From positions 60,598 to 124,597 of the forward strand of contig CACLUR010000004.1 in NCBI GenBank assembly GCA_902610175.1: DNA of 64,000 bases, written 5' to 3'. The notes under the pieces were generated by a model that worked only from the letters and a program-made list of their open reading frames with translations, made no database searches and had not been told where the DNA came from. A program made the translations under genes and the position numbers. Shown one piece after another: positions 17,048 through 26,430 of this stretch (within the stretch, counting starts at the first letter, position 1; each line of letters begins with the position of its first letter). This DNA is from an uncultured Alphaproteobacteria bacterium (lineage in GTDB: Bacteria; Pseudomonadota; Alphaproteobacteria; HIMB59).

Positions 17048-19399
17048 TTAGGATTTAACTCTTGATTTAGTTGGATCATAAAATGGGAAAGGTACAACCT
17101 TCGCTTTTATTCTTTTTTGTTGACCATCTAACTTACCTATTTCAACTTCAGTATTAAGCTCACTGTATTTGACATTTATTTTACAAAGAGCAATATTTTT
17201 ATTTAGAACAGGGGATTTCATACCACTTGTTATAATCCCAACTTGTTCCCTTCCATTATTTGAAGGATGAACACAGTCACCATGCCCGGTAGTTTCATTT
17301 CCCTCAATCTCAAGTCCAACTAGTTTTCTTTGAGGGTTTGCCTTTCTTTCAATCAAAGCCTCTTTACCAATAAAGTTATCCTCTTTTGATTTGAGAGGAA
17401 CTGTAAAACCAATTCCCGCCTCAAACGGATCAGTTTGATCATCGAATTCATAATTTGCAAAAACTAAACCAGCTTCAATTCTAACTAAATCCAAAGCGTC
17501 CAATCCCATAGGCACAATTCCAAACTCTTCTCCGGCTTTCATTACAACATCCCAAACTTCAGCAGCTTTACTCGGATGACAGAATATTTCATAACCTAGT
17601 TCACCTGTATATCCAGTTCTAGAAACCATTAAAGGAATTCCATCTAAAGTATTTAACCTAGCTATAGAAAACCTAAACCACTCTAAATCAGTCAATGATG
17701 TTTGATGAGGAGGGGTCCAGATTATCTTTTTTAATATTTCTCTACTCTTTGGCCCTTGGACGGAAACATTATGTAAATTATCAGTAGAAGATTTAATCCA
17801 TACCTTTAAGTTATGTTCCTTTGCTTTTTCTCTTAACCATTCACCGCAATACTCATCTCCACAAATCCACCTAAAATTATCATCCGTCATTTTGAATACT
17901 GTACCGTCATCAAGCATACCTCCATGCTCGTAGCACATCGCAGTGTAAACAACTTGGCCAACAGATAGTTTTCTGATGTTTCTGGTGCAAGTCATTTGTA
18001 AAAGTTCTTCAGCGTCTGGGCCTCGTACTTCAAACTTTCTTAGTGCTGATAGATCCATAATGATAGCCCGCTCTCTGCAAGCTTCATATTCTTGGTGCGC
18101 CCCGTGATTATTATAATTAGAAGCTAACCAGAAGCCTTTGTACTCAACAATATTTTCAGTAAGTTTTGACACTCTTGGGTGAAAGCCAGTTTCTTTAGTT
18201 AATTTGGGATCAGAGTCTGCTTTCATTCTAAATGCCATTCCTTTACTAAAAGGTCTATTCGGTCTATAGACTCTAACAAAAATGTCAGTAGGATTCCATC
18301 CATTAGCTGCATCTACATCGTCTGGACAGGCAGAGGAGACACAAACTAAATTTTTCAGTGCTTTAAACATCACATAGTCTCCTGGTCTAGACCATGGTTC
18401 ATCAAAAATTAAAGCATTATTTGCATCAATGGCTGTGTTGTAAAATAAATTTATAGCATTCCAACCTAGTCTTTTTCTCACAGTAAACTTATCTAATACA
18501 TAATTGAAATTATCAGAGCAATTTGGATGACCAAAATAACCAATATCATCATAAAATTTTGAAGTACACGCAGTACCGAACGTATCATGTCTTCCAACAG
18601 TGTCTCTGTAGACTTCAACCATGGGCATTTGATTTTCATCATAATATTTAGAATGGAGACCTGGCATTGGAAAAGCACTTCCCATTAAATATCTACTATT
18701 AGTTGTATCTATTGAGAGCTCTTGGCCTTTTTGAAGACTCTCTGAGTCGAATGCCATAAAGTCAGAACATTGTCTTCCATAAACATCAATTATCTGAATA
18801 AAATCTCCTTCTTTGACCTCATAGGCCATTGCGGTATATCTTTTAACAAAAATTTCTTCAACAGGATCCATTAAAGGGTCTGGTAATAAAAATTCCCCCT
18901 CTTCACGTTTTTTTTTCCTTTGAACAATTACTCGTAGTTCGGATGCAGGAATATTTTCATGTGTAATTTCACTTTCGCCTGGTGCAGAAATTATACAAAC
19001 AATGGAGTCGTTTGATTTAAACTCTTCAATTGAACCTGATAGTGAATTTTGAGAAAATACTAATATAGATTGATTAATAGACTCTACCTCAAATCCAAGT
19101 TTTTTTAATTTAGTTTGTGCTATTTGAGCTGACTCCTCCTCACTCGTAAGGATTTTTTTTGTTAATTGTCCGTTGTGCTCGTTATTAAGACCTAAAGCTG
19201 ATAGATTACACTCTCGCTTTGAATTAAAGCATACAATCTCTGCCTGTTGATGGCCTTCTAAATTAATTATTTTAAATTTGTCATCTGGTTCTAATTTTAA
19301 TGTGAGAGAACCTCCCCCAGTTACCAAATAATTTTCTAAGTCGTCACCAAGAGCTGGTAATCCAGGTTCATAAGGGTGAGTAACTCTTGGGGTAATCAT
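17048..19399 (-). CDS. tdm: Trimethylamine N-oxide demethylase
   Basis: The 783-residue protein has the two-part Tdm layout. Residues about 170-400 form a DUF1989-type metal domain with TACTSKFYDD, GHPNCSDNF and VSSACPDDVDAANGW, whose cysteines and histidines suit zinc/iron binding. Residues about 410-780 form a GcvT domain (RKFEVRGPDAEELLQ, VSRTGYTGELGYEIF, DPFEAGIGFTVPL). Tdm converts TMAO to dimethylamine and formaldehyde, the GcvT half catching the formaldehyde on folate. It follows tmoW by three bases. The tmoXVW genes directly upstream and tmm opposite make the assignment strong. Confidence 0.88.
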   Translation of the reverse strand: MITPRVTHPYEPGLPALGDDLENYLVTGGGSLTLKLEPDDKFKIINLEGHQQAEIVCFNSKRECNLSALGLNNEHNGQLTKKILTSEEESAQIAQTKLKKLGFEVESINQSILVFSQNSLSGSIEEFKSNDSIVCIISAPGESEITHENIPASELRVIVQRKKKREEGEFLLPDPLMDPVEEIFVKRYTAMAYEVKEGDFIQIIDVYGRQCSDFMAFDSESLQKGQELSIDTTNSRYLMGSAFPMPGLHSKYYDENQMPMVEVYRDTVGRHDTFGTACTSKFYDDIGYFGHPNCSDNFNYVLDKFTVRKRLGWNAINLFYNTAIDANNALIFDEPWSRPGDYVMFKALKNLVCVSSACPDDVDAANGWNPTDIFVRVYRPNRPFSKGMAFRMKADSDPKLTKETGFHPRVSKLTENIVEYKGFWLASNYNNHGAHQEYEACRERAIIMDLSALRKFEVRGPDAEELLQMTCTRNIRKLSVGQVVYTAMCYEHGGMLDDGTVFKMTDDNFRWICGDEYCGEWLREKAKEHNLKVWIKSSTDNLHNVSVQGPKSREILKKIIWTPPHQTSLTDLEWFRFSIARLNTLDGIPLMVSRTGYTGELGYEIFCHPSKAAEVWDVVMKAGEEFGIVPMGLDALDLVRIEAGLVFANYEFDDQTDPFEAGIGFTVPLKSKEDNFIGKEALIERKANPQRKLVGLEIEGNETTGHGDCVHPSNNGREQVGIITSGMKSPVLNKNIALCKINVKYSELNTEVEIGKLDGQQKRIKAKVVPFPFYDPTKSRVKS

Positions 19400-19402
19400 T
19401 CT

Positions 19403-21478
19403 CTATGCTAATCCAAGAGCTTTTTTTCTTTCCTCGGCCCATTTTCTCACAATTACATCTACTGAAATAGCCATTAAAGAAACGAATAAACCTAGTGTTA
19501 TAGCAACACCAGGACCGTCTTGAGCTCTTGATAATGCTCCAAAAATAAGTTGGCCTAAATCTTCAGTTCCAATTAACGCTCCTAAAATTACCATTTGAAG
19601 AGTGAAAACAACTGTTTGATTAACACCAAGCATAATTGTCGGGAAAGCTAAGGGGATTTCAATATTTGTCCATCTTTGTATTCTTGAGACACCGGACATG
19701 GTGCCTGCTTCATGTAAGGAGAGTGGGACACTATTTAGACCCCAAACAGTATATCGAGTAGCAGGAACTGTAGCATAAACAATAGCAGCTATTAAAACTG
19801 AGGTATCAGTAATATTGAACAAGAAGATAACAGGTATTAAATAAACAAAAGATGGAAATGTTTCAAAAAAATCACACACGGAGAGAATAATTTTTGATCC
19901 CCTCTCAGTTTGTGCAAATATTGATCCAACTATTATTCCATTGAGAGATGCCATAATTACAGCAAATGTTGCCATGTACATTGTAATTAAAGCTCTGTCC
20001 CAGTATTTAGACATAGCAATAAATAACATCATGCCCCCAACTAATAAGCTTGTTCTAATTCCACCAATGATATAAGCGACACCCATAGTAAGAGTCAGCG
20101 TGGCAACTACTGGCATACCTAGATAAGCTTTTTTCATGGGACCTAGAACTTCAGTTAGAAGAAACTTATTGAAAGAATTGAGAGAATAGAAAAAAGTTTC
20201 CCAAACCCAATCAACAGCAGCATCAATATAGTGAGCAAAAGTAAAACCTTTTTCAATTGGTATGACATATAAGTAATTAATTTTATCGAAGTAACCATTT
20301 GCTATAAAAGCAATGATTGAAAAAATTAAAATTGAGGTTCCAAAGATGATTAAGAGTTTATATCTTTGAAAAAAAGTTAGATTTTCAAAATAATCAACTT
20401 GTTTATTCGCCCATGCTTTTGTAAATCGATCAAGGATAACAGCAATTAAGACGATACAAAACCCTGCTTCTGCAGCTTTACCAATTTTTAAACTATTCAA
20501 GGCAATTTTTAAATTTAGACCAAGTCCTTTTGCACCAACAAAAGATGCTATTACAACCATTGCAAGGCATTGCATAATAACTGTATTGACACCGTTTAAA
20601 ATATCTCGTCTAGCTGTTGGTATTAATACTTTAAATAAAAGCTGAGTTTTTGTACAACCGCTCATAAGTCCCGCTTCTACTACCTCAGGTGAAATTCGTT
20701 TTAATCCTAAAATGGTATTTCTTATCATTGGCGGAGTGGCAATTACTATAGTAGCTATCGAACCTGCATGATCGCCTAAACCAAATAAAGCAATAATAGG
20801 GACTAGATATGCAAATTGAGGCATAGTTTGCATTACATTTAGTACTGGTTGCAAAGCTGTCTCAACTTTTCTGTCAAGGTATCCCCATATTCCAAAGGAT
20901 AGACCTAGTACAAAACAAATTGGTGTTGTAATAAGAACAAAAGAGAGTGTTTGTATAGATGGTACCCAATTTCCAAAAATAGATACGTATAAAGATCCTA
21001 TCCCTCCAAGTAAAGCCAATCTAATACCACCAAGTTGGAACCCAAGCAAAAATGCACCGACTGTAGCTGCTGTCCATGGAAGTGCTGGCCATGTCATCCA
21101 ATCATTATCTTTCAGCCAAGCGTCATTAACAAAAACATCAATTATTTTGTCACCTCCCAATAAGAGTTCTCTTACAAAAGTAATTAAAAATAATAAACCT
21201 TTAGATATAGATTTTGTGAATTCACGAAATGCTGCTTTTTCCTCATACATTTCAAATATGGGGTCCCATACTTTGAGGGGAAACCATTCATATAAAGCTG
21301 CATATATAATCTCATTTAACTTAATTGGTATGAAACCTAATAAAGAGGGAAGTCTCCAAAAATAGTTACCCTCATTATGTGGAACTAAATTGTATAAAAG
21401 CAGAAATACAATTAATAAAATACCAAACTGAGCTGGTTTTGAAGATCTAATGATATTTAAATAATTCTTATCCACCAA
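19403..21478 (-). CDS. tmoW: TMAO ABC transporter, double permease subunit
   Basis: The 691-residue membrane protein carries two complete ProW-type permease domains in tandem. Each has its own EAA-like loop: ISPEVVEAGLMSGCTKTQL (about 260-280) and PLSLHEAGTMSGVSRIQRW (about 598-616). Each is surrounded by predicted membrane helices. Betaine/proline importers often use a homodimer of one domain; here one chain supplies both. It overlaps the end of tmoV by 11 bases. With TmoV and TmoX it should import TMAO across the inner membrane. Confidence 0.85.
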   Translation of the reverse strand: MVDKNYLNIIRSSKPAQFGILLIVFLLLYNLVPHNEGNYFWRLPSLLGFIPIKLNEIIYAALYEWFPLKVWDPIFEMYEEKAAFREFTKSISKGLLFLITFVRELLLGGDKIIDVFVNDAWLKDNDWMTWPALPWTAATVGAFLLGFQLGGIRLALLGGIGSLYVSIFGNWVPSIQTLSFVLITTPICFVLGLSFGIWGYLDRKVETALQPVLNVMQTMPQFAYLVPIIALFGLGDHAGSIATIVIATPPMIRNTILGLKRISPEVVEAGLMSGCTKTQLLFKVLIPTARRDILNGVNTVIMQCLAMVVIASFVGAKGLGLNLKIALNSLKIGKAAEAGFCIVLIAVILDRFTKAWANKQVDYFENLTFFQRYKLLIIFGTSILIFSIIAFIANGYFDKINYLYVIPIEKGFTFAHYIDAAVDWVWETFFYSLNSFNKFLLTEVLGPMKKAYLGMPVVATLTLTMGVAYIIGGIRTSLLVGGMMLFIAMSKYWDRALITMYMATFAVIMASLNGIIVGSIFAQTERGSKIILSVCDFFETFPSFVYLIPVIFLFNITDTSVLIAAIVYATVPATRYTVWGLNSVPLSLHEAGTMSGVSRIQRWTNIEIPLAFPTIMLGVNQTVVFTLQMVILGALIGTEDLGQLIFGALSRAQDGPGVAITLGLFVSLMAISVDVIVRKWAEERKKALGLA

Positions 21479-22481
21479 ATAAAACTTTTATAACTTTAGA
21501 AGGGTTTATAGAGCCAACTACTGAATTTTTTTCATCAACAACTTTAATAATTTCTTTACTACTTAAAATTTTTTCTGCTACAGTTTCTATTATATCATCT
21601 GTTTTAACAGCTATTTCCCCGGAAGCATTTGGATCAGAAGCATCCATGATTGACTCTATCTTCAATACTTTTTCACGAGGGACATCCTCAGTAAATTTTC
21701 TAACATAGTCAGTAGCAGGATTTAAAACTATATTATCTGGTTTGTCTAATTGCTCTATTATTCCATCTTTCATAATAGCTATTCTGTCAGCAAGCCTCAA
21801 TGCTTCGTCAAAGTCATGAGTGACAAACATAATTGTTTTATTCAAAACAGACTGGAGTCTCAAAAACTCGTCTTGCATTTCTTTTCTAATTAGAGGATCA
21901 AGCGCAGAGAAAGGCTCATCTAAAAACCAAATATCAGGTTCAACTGCTAATGACCGCGCTATTCCAACTCTTTGTTGCTGTCCACCAGAAAGCTCTCTTG
22001 GAAAGTAATTTTCTCTACCCTTTAGGCCTACAAGCTCAACCATTTCAAGTGCTTTATAAATACTATTTTCAGTGGAGACTCCTTTTACTTGAAGCGGAAA
22101 AGCAATATTTTCTAAAACTGTTTTATGTGGAAGAAGAGCAAAATTTTGAAATACCATTCCCATCTTTTCTCTTCTTAGTTCGACTAATTGCTTGTTATTC
22201 ATTAAGCAAATATCCTCACCATCAATTAAAATTTTACCGGAAGTTGCGTCTGTTAATCTAGATATACACCTTAGTAATGTTGATTTTCCTGATCCGGAGA
22301 GACCCATAACTACAAGCATTTCTCCCTGATTTACATCAAAAGAAGCATCGTTAACGCCAACTATGCACCCTGCTTCTTGAAATTTTTTGGCGTCTACATT
22401 CCCTCCACTTTCAGATAAAAGTGTCTGAGCGTTATTACCAAAAATTTTATAAACAGATGAACAGCTAATAGTTGGTGACAT
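21468..22481 (-). CDS. tmoV: TMAO ABC transporter, ATP-binding subunit
   Basis: The 337-residue protein is a ProV/OpuAA-type ATPase. Walker A is GLSGSGKST (60-68), the signature LSGGQQQR (about 173-180), Walker B DIWFLDEP, and the switch His lies in FVTHDFDEAL. The C-terminal part after about residue 270 resembles a shortened CBS regulatory region. It is the second gene of the tmo operon, 70 bases after tmoX, with a hairpin between. General betaine specificity is possible, but tdm and tmm nearby point to TMAO. Confidence 0.87.
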   Translation of the reverse strand: MSPTISCSSVYKIFGNNAQTLLSESGGNVDAKKFQEAGCIVGVNDASFDVNQGEMLVVMGLSGSGKSTLLRCISRLTDATSGKILIDGEDICLMNNKQLVELRREKMGMVFQNFALLPHKTVLENIAFPLQVKGVSTENSIYKALEMVELVGLKGRENYFPRELSGGQQQRVGIARSLAVEPDIWFLDEPFSALDPLIRKEMQDEFLRLQSVLNKTIMFVTHDFDEALRLADRIAIMKDGIIEQLDKPDNIVLNPATDYVRKFTEDVPREKVLKIESIMDASDPNASGEIAVKTDDIIETVAEKILSSKEIIKVVDEKNSVVGSINPSKVIKVLFGG

Positions 22482-22511
22482 AAATAATTAATCTTTCCTA
22501 AAATAAAATAA

Positions 22512-22539
22512 ATTCCCCCCTCATGAGAGGGAGGAATTC
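22512..22539 (-). terminator. Intercistronic hairpin between tmoX and tmoV
   Basis: Two 12-base arms (11 of 12 matching: AATTCCTCCCTC against its inverse) surround the loop bases at 22524-22527, followed in the transcript by a T-rich run. Its place right after the binding-protein gene fits a partial terminator or an RNA-end stabiliser that raises TmoX above TmoV and TmoW. Confidence 0.55.
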
Positions 22540-22551
22540 AAATTAGAAATA

Positions 22552-23493
22552 TTACTTCATAAATAGATCGATTTGATCTCTATTATTTGCAATATATGCA
22601 GTTGCAGCTTCAGCATGAGTCATGCCTTCGTTGTCAACGTAGTTTGCCATTTCACCAATGTTAGGTGCTGTAAATTCCATTTTTGTATAGAACTTATATG
22701 CAGATGTATGAGTAATTGGGAACTTAATGTGAGCAGCTTTTTTAAGCCAACCTTTTGGAGAACCACAACCAGTAGTCTCTACAGTACCACCGTTTTCAAT
22801 TCTGCAACCCTCAAAATATGGAGGGAATTCAATGAAAGTAAAACCAGCTGCATCTGTAAAGTTTGGAGACCAGTTAAAGATAATTGTGCCTCTTCCTTCT
22901 TTTTTAGCTGCTTCTAATTCAGCCCATAATGCATCTGCAGTACCTGCAAATTTTACCATCCATAAATCATCTATACCAAGACCTTTAAGTCTGTTAGGCA
23001 TAACTTCTGTGTGCCACTCATAAGGACCTTCTAACCATCTACCTTTACCTTCAGAGTCTGGTGTTGCAAAGTTTGCTGCACACTCTGGAGATTTAAGTGC
23101 TTCCCAGCTTGGAAGACCAGGACATAGTCCATCTTCGATTACCCAGTTAGGAACACCCATTTCTTCAAAAGTAATGAGGTCGTGACTTCCGGCATCAATT
23201 AATCCACCTTTATCCATAGCTTCATAAAAAGGCAGAGCCATTGTTGACTCCCAAGTTTCGTGAGCAACGTGAAGTTCACCTACTCTAACAGCTTCATATC
23301 TTGTTGCTGACTCAGCAGGGACTAATTCAACATCATAACCAAGCTCTTCAAAAGCTTGTGCCATAACGTTAGCCATAACGATTTGGCTTGACCAGTTTAA
23401 AACTGGAATTCTAATCGGGTCTGCTGCTTTTGCTACAGTTGTAAAACCAGCAAACAGGACTAGAGCGTAAAATAATGAAATAAATTTTTTCAT
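22552..23493 (-). CDS. tmoX: TMAO ABC transporter, periplasmic binding protein
   Basis: The 313-residue protein has a signal peptide (KK, hydrophobic core, then AKAA near residue 20-24) and the OpuAC/ProX type II binding fold. Trp residues that could build the cation cage appear at VLNWSSQ, HETWEST, YEWHTE and FNWSPNF. TmoX binds TMAO in the periplasm. GGAGGAG precedes the ATG. A short hairpin follows the gene. Placement before tmoV-tmoW-tdm sets TMAO as the most likely ligand; choline or betaine cannot be ruled out by sequence. Confidence 0.87.
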   Translation of the reverse strand: MKKFISLFYALVLFAGFTTVAKAADPIRIPVLNWSSQIVMANVMAQAFEELGYDVELVPAESATRYEAVRVGELHVAHETWESTMALPFYEAMDKGGLIDAGSHDLITFEEMGVPNWVIEDGLCPGLPSWEALKSPECAANFATPDSEGKGRWLEGPYEWHTEVMPNRLKGLGIDDLWMVKFAGTADALWAELEAAKKEGRGTIIFNWSPNFTDAAGFTFIEFPPYFEGCRIENGGTVETTGCGSPKGWLKKAAHIKFPITHTSAYKFYTKMEFTAPNIGEMANYVDNEGMTHAEAATAYIANNRDQIDLFMK

Positions 23494-23510
23494 TTACTCC
23501 TCCTATATCT

Positions 23511-23516
23511 ATTATA
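23511..23516 (-). promoter_or_regulatory. Putative -10 box of the tmoX operon
   Basis: TATAAT reads on the minus strand 18-23 bases before tmoX. No good -35 box is present at the right spacing. The IclR half-box at 23563-23581 would centre about 60-70 bases upstream of the start point, a position that suits activation. Confidence 0.35.
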
Positions 23517-23562
23517 ATAGTAGAAGTAATATAGGGCATAAGACAACAAGGTTGAAGCCTTA

Positions 23563-23581
23563 AAATCCATAATATGAAACA
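23563..23581. promoter_or_regulatory. Degenerate IclR box between tmoX and alr
   Basis: The right arm TGAAACA (23575-23581) and the spacer taata are perfect; the left arm (AAATCCA) matches TGTTCCA at four of seven positions. Eighteen bases are identical to the box at 14233. An in-frame ATG at 23574 belongs to this box and is unlikely to be the alr start. Confidence 0.5.
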
Positions 23582-23618
23582 ACTAGTCTTTAAAAAAAAC
23601 CAAAAAATCAATAAAAAA

Positions 23619-24662
23619 ATGATTTTTGTGAGTAAAGAAAATCTGTCGCATAATTACAGGCAAATCGATAAGTTTTCAGGTAATTCAAAGATTATAAGCG
23701 TAATAAAAGGTGATGGCTATGGGCACGGTCTTTTAGAATGTTGTAAAATATTAAAAACAAATAAATGTAAAGATTTTTATGTTGCTAGGTTAGATGATGC
23801 TATCAAACTGAGAGAAAATTTTAAGAGTATAAATATTTACCTGTTATCAGGTGTGATTTCAAACAATGATTTAAAAGAAATAAAAAAATATAAAATAATT
23901 CCTATTATTAATAATGTCGATCAATTATCCTTATTAAAAACTTCACAAAAACTTAAGTACGTTTTGCATATTGATACTGGAATGAATCGTCTTGGATTGC
24001 AGTCAAGCGAACTTGAAAAATATTCAAATTTAATCGATAAAAAGAATATTATTTTTTTAATGTCTCACCTATCTTCTGCAGATGATTTAAAAAAAAATGA
24101 GTCAAGTAAACAATTAAATAAACTTATTGACCTAAATAAAAATTTTAACTTACCTTTAAGCATAGCTAATTCATCTGGAATTTTTTTAGGAAAGCAATAT
24201 CATTTAAATTATGTTAGACCTGGAAAAAGTCTATACGGAATTAATCCTTTCTATAAAAAAAGATTTAACTTAAGACAGGTTATGAGTATTTACTCACCTA
24301 TATTACAAGTTCAAAATGTCAGAAAAGGAAATTCAATTGGCTACAGCCAAACTTATAAACTTAAAAGAGACTTAAAAGTTGCAACCATAGATTTTGGTTA
24401 CTCTGATGGATTTCTTAGAAGCGGAAGTAATAAAGCATCTGTTTATATAGATAAATTTCAATGTAGAATTTTAGGAAGAGTTTCAATGGACTTGATCACG
24501 ATTGATGTGTCTAAAGTTCCCAATAACAAATTATATCTGGGCAAACCTGTCGAAATAATTGGAAGTAATCAACGATATGAGAGAATTGCATACGAAACTG
24601 GGACTAATGAACACGAGATTTTAATTTCTTTAGGCAGGAACTTAAGAAAAGTATATATATAA
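23619..24662 (+). CDS. alr: Alanine racemase
   Basis: The 347-residue PLP enzyme interconverts L- and D-alanine for peptidoglycan. The PLP lysine is in SVIKGDGYGHG (about residue 30), the catalytic tyrosine in GYSQTYKL, and the C-terminal domain shows GRVSMDLITIDVS. The start at ATG 23619 is preferred: MIFVSKENLSHNY matches the usual alr opening, while an earlier ATG at 23574 falls in the IclR box. No clear ribosome site precedes it. The acyl-CoA dehydrogenase gene starts three bases after its stop. Confidence 0.88.
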   Translation: MIFVSKENLSHNYRQIDKFSGNSKIISVIKGDGYGHGLLECCKILKTNKCKDFYVARLDDAIKLRENFKSINIYLLSGVISNNDLKEIKKYKIIPIINNVDQLSLLKTSQKLKYVLHIDTGMNRLGLQSSELEKYSNLIDKKNIIFLMSHLSSADDLKKNESSKQLNKLIDLNKNFNLPLSIANSSGIFLGKQYHLNYVRPGKSLYGINPFYKKRFNLRQVMSIYSPILQVQNVRKGNSIGYSQTYKLKRDLKVATIDFGYSDGFLRSGSNKASVYIDKFQCRILGRVSMDLITIDVSKVPNNKLYLGKPVEIIGSNQRYERIAYETGTNEHEILISLGRNLRKVYI

Positions 24663-24665
24663 GTT

Positions 24666-26429
24666 ATGTACGAAGCTCCAATTAAAGACTTAAATTTTGT
24701 AATTAAAAATTTAATAGATTTAGGCAAACTAAATAAAGTTAGTGATTATTCTGAATTTTCTGATGATTTAGTTGAAGCTGTTCTTGAAGAGGCAGGAAAA
24801 ATAGCTTCTGAAGTGTTAGACCCTTGTAACCTCTCAGGAGACCATGAGGGCTCAAAAAGACTCGATACTGGTGAAGTCGTAACTCCTAAAGGCTACAAAG
24901 AGGCTTATGAGAGTTTAAGAGATGGTGGGTGGTTTGGCTTAGAGGCCAAAGAAAAATTTGGTGGTCAACAGATACCAGTTACTTTATCTGCCGCTGTTAA
25001 TGAGATTTGGCATAGTTCTAATATGTCATTGGCGCTTTGCCACCTACTAACACAAGGTTTGATATATGCATTGCAAAAATCAGCATCAGAAGATCAAAAA
25101 GGCTTTTATATACCAAAATTAGCATCAGGTCATTGGACAGGTACAATGAATTTAACTGAACCACAATCCGGAACAGACCTTTCTACGATTAAAACTAAAG
25201 CAATAAAAGAAAATGGTCATTATAAAATTTATGGACAAAAAATTTATATTACCTATGGGGAACATGATTTATCTGAGAATATTATTCATTTGGTTTTAGC
25301 CAGAACACCTGAAGCGCCAGAAGGTAATAAAGGTATTTCTGTTTTTCTTGTTCCTAAATTTATTCCAAATGATGACGGCAGTATTGGCAAAAAAAATGAT
25401 GTAACCTGTTTGTCTATTGAAAAAAAACTTGGTGTTAAAGGTTCCCCTACCGCGGTTTTACAGTTTGGTGAAAAGGATGGAGCAATTGGTTATTTAGTTG
25501 GAGAAGAAAATCAGGGTTTAAATATTATGTTTGAAATGATGAACCATGCGAGGTTTTCAGTTGGAGTACAAGGACTTGCTGTTTCTGAAAGAGCTTACCA
25601 ACAATCTAAAATGTATGCCTTTGATAGAGTTCAAGGAGTTCCAATTGATGGTCAGAAAGGCGATCCTATTATTCATCACCCAGATGTGCTTCGATTGTCC
25701 TCGACTATGAAATCAGAAATCGAAGCTATGAGAGCTCTTGCAATTTATGGAGCTTTTGCTTTGGATATGACTAAGTCAGATGAGAGTGAATATTGGGAAA
25801 CAAAATCATCTTTAATGATACCTATTATCAAAGGGTGGTTGACTGAAAGATCACTAGAGATTACATCAAATGCTATTCAAATTCATGGTGGCATGGGTTT
25901 TATTGAAGAAACAGGAATCGCACAACATTATAGAGATGCTAGAATTCTCCCTATATACGAGGGCACCACTGCAATTCAAGCAAATGATTTAGTTTTTAGG
26001 AAGACGCTTCGAGACAATGGTAAAAGCATATTAGAATTAATTGATGAAATTAAAACTGATACAGAAGCATCTGCGAGTTCAGATCGATTACAAGAATTAT
26101 GTAAAAAAATGGATAGTTCAATTGACTCTGCAAAAAAAGTTGTTGAGCACATTGTTTCTACATCTAACAATAAAAAAAGACCTGCTGTATCGAGTGTAAA
26201 TTATTTAATGATGTTAGGTTATATTTTTGGAGGTTGGATGATGATTAAAACTGCCAAAAAATCACTTGAATTAAAAGATAAAGGTGGAATTGATAATGAA
26301 TTTCTGGACGCAAAAATAGCTACATCAAGCATTTATGTATCAAGTATTTTGCCAAAAATTGATAGTTTAGCTTCCATAATTTTACATGGTGATGAGGATG
26401 TTTTAGCTATGAAGCATCAATGGTTGTAA
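24666..26429 (+). CDS. Acyl-CoA dehydrogenase, long FadE/DmdC-like type
   Basis: The 587-residue flavoprotein has the acyl-CoA dehydrogenase order: N-terminal helices, the FAD segment MNLTEPQSGTDLSTIKTKA (about 157-175), MMNHARFSVGVQG, ITSNAIQIHGGMGFIEE (about 399-415) and a C-terminal extension. This roughly 590-residue class includes DmdC, which acts on methylmercaptopropionyl-CoA in DMSP demethylation, and also general long acyl-CoA dehydrogenases. No dmdA, dmdB or dmdD is certain nearby, so the substrate stays open. Electrons would go to ETF, whose genes lie 2-4 kb away in the opposite direction. Start ATG is three bases after alr, implying coupling. Confidence 0.82.
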   Translation: MYEAPIKDLNFVIKNLIDLGKLNKVSDYSEFSDDLVEAVLEEAGKIASEVLDPCNLSGDHEGSKRLDTGEVVTPKGYKEAYESLRDGGWFGLEAKEKFGGQQIPVTLSAAVNEIWHSSNMSLALCHLLTQGLIYALQKSASEDQKGFYIPKLASGHWTGTMNLTEPQSGTDLSTIKTKAIKENGHYKIYGQKIYITYGEHDLSENIIHLVLARTPEAPEGNKGISVFLVPKFIPNDDGSIGKKNDVTCLSIEKKLGVKGSPTAVLQFGEKDGAIGYLVGEENQGLNIMFEMMNHARFSVGVQGLAVSERAYQQSKMYAFDRVQGVPIDGQKGDPIIHHPDVLRLSSTMKSEIEAMRALAIYGAFALDMTKSDESEYWETKSSLMIPIIKGWLTERSLEITSNAIQIHGGMGFIEETGIAQHYRDARILPIYEGTTAIQANDLVFRKTLRDNGKSILELIDEIKTDTEASASSDRLQELCKKMDSSIDSAKKVVEHIVSTSNNKKRPAVSSVNYLMMLGYIFGGWMMIKTAKKSLELKDKGGIDNEFLDAKIATSSIYVSSILPKIDSLASIILHGDEDVLAMKHQWL

Positions 26430-26430
26430 T

